Virus record (IMG/VR): IMGVR_UViG_3300046007_006572
Coordinates: 1 to 57,414 of that record
DNA from: a virus
Strand: one strand, 5' to 3'
Length of the DNA stretch: 57,414 nucleotides
Below are positions 51,507-57,414 of this stretch, in pieces. The first letter of the stretch is position 1, and every line of letters begins with the position of its first letter. The position numbers and the translations under genes were made by a program. The notes beneath the pieces were generated by a model, which was given only the letters and a program-made list of their open reading frames with translations, did no database searches and was not told the DNA's origin.

Positions 51507-52241
51507 ATGTTACCAAAAATAGATGTACCGATTTATGAACTAACTTTACCTTTGACAAAGAAAGTAATTCAATTTCGACCATTTCTTGTCAAAGAAGAAA
51601 AAATTTTGTTGATGGCAATGGAATCAAATGAAGCAGATTCTATTCTGTTAGCAGTGAAACAGATACTAACAAATTGTTGTTTATCTGATTTGAATATAGA
51701 TGATTTGCCAATCACTGATATAGAGTTTTTGTTTCTGAATCTTCGTGCCCGGTCAGTCAACGAAGTTGTTGAATTGCCTTATCGCTGTAACAACAAAGTC
51801 GGCGCTGATGGTGAAGAAAAAGAATGTGGAAATATTGTTACACTTGAAATGAATTTGCTCGACATACATCCAGAAGTACATAAAGAAAAAATTGACCAAA
51901 TTCCACTGAGTTCAACAATGGGTCTGCTAATCAAGTATCCATCTTTCAAGATGGTGGAAGAGGCACAGAAACAAGAGGGTTCGGAAGTTGATAAACTTAT
52001 GAATGTTCTGATAGCTTGTATTGATGGTGTTTACACTGAAGAAACTATATTTTATTCTAAAGATGTTTCTAAAAAAGAACTCATTGAGTTTGTGGAGAAC
52101 TTGACACGTGAACAGTTCAGCAAAATACAAGAGTTTTTTGAGACTATGCCTAAAATCAAAAAGGATGTAGACTTTCATTGTTCAAAATGTGGTTATGATG
52201 AAAAAATTACGATAGAGGGTCTACAAAGTTTTTTCGTATAA
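51507..52241 (+). CDS. gp26: Baseplate hub protein gp26
   Basis: The 244-residue product (T4 gp26 is 208 aa) has KKVIQFRPFLVKEEKILLMA and MESNE, then FLFLNLRARSVNEVVELPYR, standard for the T4 baseplate gp26 family. It carries two cysteine pairs: C...EEKECG around residues 92-107 and FHCSKCGYDEK near the C-terminus, suggesting a metal-binding ribbon. It is followed by a one-base overlap with the next small gene and then the tape measure, the T4 hub order 26-51-29. Confidence 0.88.
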   Translation: MLPKIDVPIYELTLPLTKKVIQFRPFLVKEEKILLMAMESNEADSILLAVKQILTNCCLSDLNIDDLPITDIEFLFLNLRARSVNEVVELPYRCNNKVGADGEEKECGNIVTLEMNLLDIHPEVHKEKIDQIPLSSTMGLLIKYPSFKMVEEAQKQEGSEVDKLMNVLIACIDGVYTEETIFYSKDVSKKELIEFVENLTREQFSKIQEFFETMPKIKKDVDFHCSKCGYDEKITIEGLQSFFV

Positions 52242-52432
52242 TGTTTTGTTATGATAATTTGAAAAACTATTTTGATACCAACTTTGCTCTGATGCAACAC
52301 CACAAATATAGTCTTTATGATATTGAACAGATGTTGCCTTGGGAAAAAAGTGTTTATGTAACGATGTTAGTAAACTTCATAAAAGAAGAAAACGAAAAAT
52401 TGCAACAAGAAAAGATTTCAAATAAGAGATAA
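52241..52432 (+). CDS. Small protein between gp26 and tape measure (gp51 position)
   Basis: The 63-residue protein contains YSLYDIEQMLPWEKSVYVTM and LVNFIKEENEKLQQEK. The YSLxDIExMxPWExxxYVxxL...KEENEKL pattern is common immediately after gp26 in T4-like aquatic phages and resembles the short products made from the end of tail-chaperone genes before tape measures. In T4 this position is gp51, the hub assembly catalyst, which is longer. Role as a hub or tape-measure chaperone is inferred. The start overlaps the gp26 stop (TAATG). Confidence 0.6.
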   Translation: MFCYDNLKNYFDTNFALMQHHKYSLYDIEQMLPWEKSVYVTMLVNFIKEENEKLQQEKISNKR

Positions 52433-52435
52433 AAA

Positions 52436-54595
52436 ATGGCTTCATTTACAGACTTAGTTCGTGCCCAAAGACAATCAGGTAAAAGCGTAATTACTTCATT
52501 GTCTGGTGCGTATAATCAAATGAATATGCAAAAATATGATCCTCGAAATGCTTTGTTTAGCAGAGGAGGACTTATGACTGCTTTATTTCCTGAACTAAAA
52601 GGTTATCAAGCCACGGCATCAAGTCGTTCACCATCTTCATTGATGGCGCAACAAGCAGGTTCCTCTCCAACAGCACTTAGTTCTATAGCACGTGATGCAA
52701 GAATCAGTGCCAGAAACTCAATGGCTTTACCATCAATCGCCCGTAACATGGCGCAACTAGTTCGCATATGGGGAGGCACACCAGCAAAGTATTTTGAAAG
52801 AGCGGGACAAAGAGAAGCAGCTTATGAATCAAAGTATAGCACTGGAAGAAAAGGTATGCCTGGTTTAGGCAAATCTTCTGCTGGCGGTGGTTTCAACTTA
52901 CTTGGTATGTTGGGTGGTATTGGAAGTGCTGCGGGAAGTTTGCTTAGTGGCGCAGGAAGCATTATCGGTTCTATACTTGGTGGAATTGGAAGTTTAGTTG
53001 GCGGTGCATTTCGTGGCATATTTGGTGTGTTAGGAGGTGCATTAGGCAATATGGGTTTTATGGGAGTTGTTCTTGCTGGTGTTGTTGGATTTGCACTTTA
53101 CTCTCTTTATAAAGCACTTGATTTCTCAAAATTAGGAGGTGGCATAAGTGATTCTTTAGGTGCAATCAAAGATTCTTTATCTGGTTTATATAAAGAACTT
53201 GACGGACTTACTGGCGGAAGATTGAGTACGTTTATTGATGATACTCAAAAAATGTTTAAGAAAACTACAGATAAAATTGCTGCTGGTATGGAAACAGCAT
53301 TGAATCTTTTCAAAGACTTAGGATTAGCGGTTATAAAAGATATGTACGGTTTTGTGTATAATATCTTTAAAGAAAATCAAGGTAAAGTTTTGGGAATGGT
53401 TACCATTGGTGCATTAGCCGCTTTTGCTGGTGTTGGAGGACTAAAAGGTGCGGCTGTTGCTGCTGCAATATCTGCTGCTATGGCAGCTTATGGTTCACTG
53501 ACTAGTGAACGCTCATTAGAAGATATGGAAAAAATAAAAAAAGCAAAAGAAGATGAATTGGAATATTTTAGAAAAACAGGTCAAATGAATATTCAAGCTG
53601 ATGAGGGTGCTAATATTCCAAGTAAAGCAGAATATGAAAAAAGACTAATTGGAGAAATAGGTTCATTAGGAACACAAATAGAAGAAAAAAAAGCACGAAC
53701 AAGTAATACACAATCTGTTTTGAATCGAATGAATTCGGCGGATATTGGTGCAGACTTCGATAGAAGATTTGCTGAAAGGCAAGCACAAGGTTCACCAACT
53801 CCCGCAGGAGCTACATCATACAGTTATGATAAAAAAGTTACTTTCAATAGTTTGACTAGAGCGCAACAAAATCAACTAATGGAAGAACAAGCAAAACGAG
53901 AAGGCTCAACTAAACCCGGTACGGTTGGATTTAGACACATGAATCCAGGCAATATTATTGCAAAAAGTTCGACTGAAGTTTATCCAGAACAAGCAAAGTT
54001 TGGGGGTGTTCCTGGTGAAACAATTACGCATGAAGGTGTTACAAGAACATTTGTGAGATTTCCTAATTGGCAAGCTGGCTGGGAAGCACAGAGAGATTTA
54101 TGGTCCAGAAAATACGGAAATATGGACTTACAACTAGCAATCAAAAAATGGGTAAATCCATCTGCGTCTGAAATGGCTTCTGGTGCATATGGAAATTATG
54201 AGCGTTCTTTGATGAAGGTTGCTGGCGCAACTGGAACACCAATCGCAGGAATGCCTGAAGAACGAATCGCATCGGCAGAAAGACCAAAGCCAAGTCCAGC
54301 ACCTGGTGCGCCAGCAGCTAGAACAAGTATGTCAGATAGTGTTGCTTCACTTGCATACAAACAAATAACTGCATTGGATACAATGATGGGTGGAAAATTG
54401 ATGCAAGGTTCAACAGCACTTGCGGATATGTTGAGAGATGTAACAAGAGAGTTTATGAGCAATCCTACTTTCGTTGATAATTCTCAGACAGTCAATAATT
54501 CTATGCCATCAGCATTAGCATCTTCTGCTCTTGGTTCAGCATATAATGCTGATGCTACAAATCTTTTAGTTGATAGAACAACATCCAATTATTGA
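52436..54595 (+). CDS. Tape measure protein (gp29 position) with embedded muramidase-like domain
   Basis: This 719-residue protein sets tail length and passes through the tube into the host. Residues 1-150 are disordered. Residues 150-230 are a Gly-rich hydrophobic stretch with FMGVVLAGVVGFALYSLY, and 318-355 is a second hydrophobic helix region, both typical of tape measures. After a coiled part (360-430), residues about 497-598 form a distinct domain: VGFRHMNPGNI, FVRFPNWQAGWEAQRDLW and KWVNPSASEM. The NPGNI ... F.....G..A...L. pattern resembles the PRD1 P5/phage muramidase-like domains. T4 gp29 has no such domain. Enzyme activity is not shown. Confidence 0.8.
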   Translation: MASFTDLVRAQRQSGKSVITSLSGAYNQMNMQKYDPRNALFSRGGLMTALFPELKGYQATASSRSPSSLMAQQAGSSPTALSSIARDARISARNSMALPSIARNMAQLVRIWGGTPAKYFERAGQREAAYESKYSTGRKGMPGLGKSSAGGGFNLLGMLGGIGSAAGSLLSGAGSIIGSILGGIGSLVGGAFRGIFGVLGGALGNMGFMGVVLAGVVGFALYSLYKALDFSKLGGGISDSLGAIKDSLSGLYKELDGLTGGRLSTFIDDTQKMFKKTTDKIAAGMETALNLFKDLGLAVIKDMYGFVYNIFKENQGKVLGMVTIGALAAFAGVGGLKGAAVAAAISAAMAAYGSLTSERSLEDMEKIKKAKEDELEYFRKTGQMNIQADEGANIPSKAEYEKRLIGEIGSLGTQIEEKKARTSNTQSVLNRMNSADIGADFDRRFAERQAQGSPTPAGATSYSYDKKVTFNSLTRAQQNQLMEEQAKREGSTKPGTVGFRHMNPGNIIAKSSTEVYPEQAKFGGVPGETITHEGVTRTFVRFPNWQAGWEAQRDLWSRKYGNMDLQLAIKKWVNPSASEMASGAYGNYERSLMKVAGATGTPIAGMPEERIASAERPKPSPAPGAPAARTSMSDSVASLAYKQITALDTMMGGKLMQGSTALADMLRDVTREFMSNPTFVDNSQTVNNSMPSALASSALGSAYNADATNLLVDRTTSNY

Positions 54596-54596
54596 A

Positions 54597-54624
54597 TAAA
54601 AAAACGCCACCCGAAGGTGGCGTT
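54597..54624 (-). terminator. Intrinsic terminator after gp32 with C(UUCG)G loop
   Basis: On the minus strand AACGCCACC and GGTGGCGTT (54603-54611 with 54616-54624) form a 9-bp stem around a TTCG loop, followed by seven T residues. It lies between the converging tape-measure and gp32 genes and ends the gp32 transcript. On the plus strand there is no T run. Confidence 0.9.
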
Positions 54625-54631
54625 ACAATCA

Positions 54632-55498
54632 TCAATCTTCTGCTAGAGACTTGAAGTAATCAAGTTCTTCATCATCAATATCTGCTGATGGTTTAGGAAC
54701 AAAGTTCTCATCAATAGCCTTAGTCTTTGATACTGGTGCAGCACCATCAAGACCCAAGACTTTATCAAGTTTTGCTTTTAGCACATCATAAGATTTGAAG
54801 TTCTTTGGATCAAGAAACTCTTTGAGTGAGTGTTGCTTTTTCCAGAGTGCTTCAAGTTTTGCATCATCACCATCAAGTAATGCTGAAGGAGAATCAAACT
54901 CAGATTTGTCATAGTTGCGATAACCTTCAACTTGACGAATCTTGATTTTGAAGTTGGCGCCTTCCCAGAAATCAAAAGGATTGATTGCTTTTTCATCTTC
55001 AAACTCTGGATTCATTGCTTCTGTAATCTTATCAAAGATTTTCTTACCAAACTTGTAAAGACGAATCTGTCCTTCATTTTCTGGATTTTTTGGGTCAGAA
55101 ACAATGTAAACATTAGTGATATAATGTAAACGGCGTTTTTGTTTACGTGCAATCTCTTTGTTTGCTTCAATACCTGAGTTCCACAAAACAGAGTTATGCT
55201 CCGAAACGGGGTCTTTTTGATTGAGTGTTGTCAAAGAGTTTTCAATGTACCAGCCACCAGGACCCTGAAAGCCATGGTCAAAGATACGTACCCAAGGAAG
55301 TCCTTCATCACCATCTACTGCTGGAGCAGGAAGAAAACGAACAACAGCCATGCCGTTACCTGCTTTGTCAACTTCTGGTGTCCAGAAGCGGTCATCATCT
55401 TTTGAACCAGATTCAGTGTTTGTATTGATTGATTCAACCGCTTTGGTGAGTTTCTCGAATGAGTTGCGGTTATTGCGGAGTTTAGAAAAATCAGACAT
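54632..55498 (-). CDS. gp32: Single-stranded DNA-binding protein gp32, lacking zinc cysteines
   Basis: gp32 coats ssDNA in replication and recombination. The 288-residue product (T4 gp32 is 301 aa) starts with a basic B-domain (DFSKLRNNRNSFEKLTKAVE), then FLPAPAVDGDEGLPWVRIFD, YIVSDPKNPENEGQIRLYKF and GKKIFDKI, FWEGANFKIKIRQVEGYRNY, all gp32 core segments. The acidic C-terminal tail (DIDDEELDYFKSLAED) is the domain that binds gp59 and other partners in T4. The protein contains no cysteine at all: the T4 zinc ligands (C77, C87, C90) align with Ser, Asp and Ser in ENSLTTLNQKDPVSEH. A terminator follows. Confidence 0.95.
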   Translation of the reverse strand: MSDFSKLRNNRNSFEKLTKAVESINTNTESGSKDDDRFWTPEVDKAGNGMAVVRFLPAPAVDGDEGLPWVRIFDHGFQGPGGWYIENSLTTLNQKDPVSEHNSVLWNSGIEANKEIARKQKRRLHYITNVYIVSDPKNPENEGQIRLYKFGKKIFDKITEAMNPEFEDEKAINPFDFWEGANFKIKIRQVEGYRNYDKSEFDSPSALLDGDDAKLEALWKKQHSLKEFLDPKNFKSYDVLKAKLDKVLGLDGAAPVSKTKAIDENFVPKPSADIDDEELDYFKSLAED

Positions 55499-55524
55499 GT
55501 AATTACCTCGTATAAGTTAGTGTA

Positions 55525-56067
55525 TTAAGTTGTATGTGCATCTTGTCCACATGATTCATTATATACTTCTATATATGTATCGTCAAGAACTGATTGCACA
55601 ATTTTTATCGTTTTCGCCGTATCTCTGTGAAGAATGCCAATACCGCCGGCAAGATTGAAGTCATCAATTACATCCGTTGTATCATCAATTAGAATGACAT
55701 CAGACTTTGCATAATTTGCTTTGAGATGACGACCAGGCACGATATTAGCCTTGAAGTCAATGTAATGACGTTTCAGCCAAACTTTCTTTTGCTTCTTTAC
55801 TTCTTCATGATGCATTTTACCACCAGACGATGAAAGAATCTCAATCGGTATATCAAGTGAGAGAACAAACTTCAATAACTCTTTACCACCAGGATACCAA
55901 TCAAGTGTTTCAAAGTTTCTACCTTCTACAAATCGATTCCAATTGTCATCGTGTTTTTCACCTCGTTCACGGCTGCTTGATGCTGCTCGTTTGAACATCT
56001 CTTTGTATCTTTTATTGAAATCAGACAACACACCATCCATGTCAAGGTAAATTTTCTGTATTCGCAT
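55525..56067 (-). CDS. HAD-superfamily phosphatase, 5'-nucleotidase-like
   Basis: The 180-residue product begins IQKIYLDMDGVLSDFNKRYK with the HAD motif I DxDG (D9, D11), then EILSSSGGK (motif II Ser near 79-81), a conserved Lys region and DVILIDDTTDVIDDF (motif IV) at 124-138. Architecture and length match small 5'(3')-deoxyribonucleotidase-like enzymes of phages, which could return monophosphates or regulate pools. It overlaps gp59 by 26 bases and lies just upstream of gp32. T4 has no gene here. The substrate is unknown. Confidence 0.78.
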   Translation of the reverse strand: MRIQKIYLDMDGVLSDFNKRYKEMFKRAASSSRERGEKHDDNWNRFVEGRNFETLDWYPGGKELLKFVLSLDIPIEILSSSGGKMHHEEVKKQKKVWLKRHYIDFKANIVPGRHLKANYAKSDVILIDDTTDVIDDFNLAGGIGILHRDTAKTIKIVQSVLDDTYIEVYNESCGQDAHTT

Positions 56068-56653
56068 CGTATTCCTTTTTCAGTATAAGTTTATATTTCG
56101 TTGGTTCGAAATTTATGAACGGAGTGTATTTCTTTATTGTTCTGCTAATTTTAGGAAAGTGAATCGTATCTTCAATCTTCGCATCCCACTTGGGTAAAAA
56201 GTTCAGTATGCTATTCAATACACAAATCGTTTCAATCGATACATCACCATGTAACATATTGTGTAATAACTTAGGATACTGAGTATCTAACACCGTCAGA
56301 TTATCATTTGGATTACCATCCAATAAAAAATCTTTAACTTCATTTGTAAAGTGATATGTCAGTGCTTGAATTACTTTTTGTCTTTTCCGATACTGAATGT
56401 CTGATTCTTCTGTCAATAGATGTCCAATCCAAACATTAGAATCATGCACAAGATTAGCAACGATGAAATCACAACCTTGTTCAGCATTTGAGAATCGCCG
56501 ACTCAATTTGTAATAATGATATTTGTCTTTACGATTCTCAAAAGCATCTATACTCGTATTAGTCTTACCATTATATCGAAAGTAATCGTAAGAATCGGAA
56601 TTGAAGTGAAGTTTGAGAGAATTGAATAAACAAAAGGCTTCATATCCAGTCAT
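56042..56653 (-). CDS. gp59: Helicase loader gp59
   Basis: gp59 loads the gp41 helicase on gp32-coated forks. The 203-residue product (T4 gp59 is 217 aa) has the family pattern ENRKDKYHYYKLSRRFSNAE (comparable to RRDKYFFQKLS in T4), then FIVANLVHDSNVWIGHLLTE and LHNMLHGDVSIETICVLNSI with LNFLPKWD. It is encoded between gp33 and the HAD gene, overlapping both. T4 has the order 33-59-32; here the HAD gene separates 59 from 32. Similarity is by pattern, so confidence is high but not full. Confidence 0.8.
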   Translation of the reverse strand: MTGYEAFCLFNSLKLHFNSDSYDYFRYNGKTNTSIDAFENRKDKYHYYKLSRRFSNAEQGCDFIVANLVHDSNVWIGHLLTEESDIQYRKRQKVIQALTYHFTNEVKDFLLDGNPNDNLTVLDTQYPKLLHNMLHGDVSIETICVLNSILNFLPKWDAKIEDTIHFPKISRTIKKYTPFINFEPTKYKLILKKEYDANTENLP

Positions 56654-56874
56654 ATGGGTAAACGATTACCTTTTCCTTTTAGCATGTTCAAACTTTCTGC
56701 TTGTTCTTGAATTTTTGCTTTAAGATTTGGCGTAATCAAAGTAGCAGCAACTTCAACTTCCAAACCAGTCTCTTTGCAATGTTCACTGATAGCCTCAAGA
56801 TATGTGTAATCTGTATTGGCTACCAGTTGTTCAATGCTCAAAGAAAACTTTAGCATTTCCTCTTTAGTAGGCAT
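56650..56874 (-). CDS. gp33: Late transcription coactivator gp33
   Basis: The 74-residue protein has FSLSIEQLVANTDYTYLEAI and SEHCKETGLEVEVAATLITP, then LKAKIQEQAESLNMLKGKGN, matching the short gp33 proteins of T4-like phages. gp33 bridges host RNA polymerase, gp55 and the sliding clamp (gp45) for late promoter activation; in T4 the clamp-binding motif lies at the extreme C-terminus, here RLPI. It overlaps gp59 by four bases. Its presence fits the late-type boxes in this window. Confidence 0.82.
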   Translation of the reverse strand: MPTKEEMLKFSLSIEQLVANTDYTYLEAISEHCKETGLEVEVAATLITPNLKAKIQEQAESLNMLKGKGNRLPI

Positions 56875-57269
56875 TAGGCACCGTTCGGGCTACCAAATCG
56901 CAAATCATAAGTTGCGCCACCGACCGTGCCTGGCATTGCAAATGTCACAGGTTCTTTTGCTTGCGGTGGAATCGTATCATTCATTGTTGCACTGAATGGC
57001 CAGTTGTTGTTTGGAATATTTTCGAAACTAAAGTCGGGCGCATCATTCAATACCAAATAGTCATCTGTTCCAACATATACATCTTCGTGTTCAGAAGGCA
57101 CAACTTGAATCTGTCCATCGATTTCGTAACCACAACCTCTTAGAAAATCTCTTACTTGATTGAGAATGTCATCAAGAAACAATTCACTAAAGTTCATTTC
57201 AAGACTTCTATTGCCATCATTTGAATCAAATCGAATTGTAAAGTTATGAGTGTCGTTATCAAAATCCAT
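56874..57269 (-). CDS. Conserved hypothetical protein upstream of gp33
   Basis: This 131-residue acidic protein has an N-terminal beta strand pair (THNFTIRFDSNDGNRSLEMN), then FSELFLDDILNQVRDFLRGC and GYEIDGQIQVV, and a Pro-rich disordered C-terminus ending YDLRFGSPNGA. The FLRGCGYEIDGxI phrase is conserved in marine T4-like phages. It overlaps the gp33 start by one base (TAATG). T4 has dsbA in the corresponding position upstream of 33, but no similarity to DsbA is visible. Function unknown; a good GGGAGA ribosome-binding site precedes it. Confidence 0.6.
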   Translation of the reverse strand: MDFDNDTHNFTIRFDSNDGNRSLEMNFSELFLDDILNQVRDFLRGCGYEIDGQIQVVPSEHEDVYVGTDDYLVLNDAPDFSFENIPNNNWPFSATMNDTIPPQAKEPVTFAMPGTVGGATYDLRFGSPNGA

Positions 57270-57287
57270 AATATATCTCCCGTTTTT

Positions 57288-57404
57288 TTATTTACGTGTT
57301 GAGGCGTGTGCTACACAAACGATATCGTCACTGTGAGCATAAGAACATCTTACTGACAATGGGTCGATACCTTTTGCAATAGCGTTTTCAATATTTGCTG
57401 CCAT
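57288..57404 (-). CDS. Small hypothetical protein (38 aa) or C-terminal end of a cut gene
   Basis: An ORF from ATG at 57402-57404 to TAA at 57288-57290 begins MAANIENAIAKGIDPLSVRC and ends CVAHASTRK. The frame stays open to the window edge, so it could be the end of a larger gene; a GAGA four bases into the visible upstream sequence is a weak ribosome-binding site. It ends 18 bases before the 131-residue gene. No family recognised. Confidence 0.4.
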   Translation of the reverse strand: MAANIENAIAKGIDPLSVRCSYAHSDDIVCVAHASTRK

Positions 57405-57414
57405 AAGTTTTCTC

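Noticed and set aside
53060-53120. Transmembrane segment suggesting a holin
   Set aside because: It is part of the 719-residue tape measure, where hydrophobic helices are normal; no separate small membrane ORF is present.
1-57414. tRNA genes, integrase or attachment sites
   Set aside because: No cloverleaf-like segment, integrase or transposase ORF, or flanking direct repeat was seen; the content is that of a lytic phage late region.

Overview
The window is a contiguous piece of a T4-like myovirus (Straboviridae/Kyanoviridae-type tailed phage) carrying almost the whole virion-morphogenesis region plus one end of the replication/late-transcription region. The evidence is the ordered set of T4 homologues read on the minus strand from about 49.7 kb down to 1: gp48-like, gp53, gp27-like hub, gp5, gp25, gp6, gp7-position wedge protein, gp8, a large baseplate/tail protein, fibre genes, gp13, gp14, gp15, gp16, gp17, gp18, gp19, gp20, gp67, core proteins, gp21, gp22 and the first 78 codons of gp23. 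The baseplate and fibre proteins look more like those of aquatic T4-like phages (cyanophage/pelagiphage type) than like coliphage T4. The sequence is AT-rich. I see no photosynthesis gene, tRNA or other host marker, so the host is not determinable.

Layout. (1) 1-7.8 kb: head genes 23, 22, 21, core proteins, portal, then tail tube and sheath. (2) 7.8-13.2 kb: terminase large subunit, a Dps-like mini-ferritin, terminase small subunit, and neck proteins gp15, gp14, gp13. (3) 13.2-33.5 kb: a 20-kb accessory tail-fibre region made of modular and repeated proteins. It holds a 1826-residue fibre with aromatic heptad repeats, a glycosyltransferase-methyltransferase fusion, three tandem paralogues that each end in a seven-repeat propeller-like domain, small structural proteins, and chaperone-like proteins. 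(4) 33.5-49.7 kb: baseplate wedge and hub genes. (5) 49.7-54.6 kb, plus strand: gp4, a gp2-like protein, a gp54/tail-tube-like protein, gp26, a small hub-associated protein and the tape measure, which carries a peptidoglycan-hydrolase-like domain. (6) 54.6-57.4 kb, minus strand: a small unknown ORF, an unknown protein in the T4 dsbA position, gp33, gp59, a HAD phosphatase and gp32.

The genes form tightly packed cistrons with ATGA or TAATG overlaps. T4-late-promoter-like boxes (NNTAAATA) recur 21-29 bases upstream of many transcription-unit starts, and gp33, the late-transcription coactivator, is encoded in the same window. Three hairpin terminators mark unit ends, two of them with the C(UUCG)G loop typical of T4. 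The most distinctive points are the modular fibre region, the Dps gene inside the packaging operon, a muramidase-like domain in the tape measure of a phage whose gp5 lacks lysozyme, and a gp32 without the zinc-binding cysteines. No gene-free stretch exceeds 300 bases.
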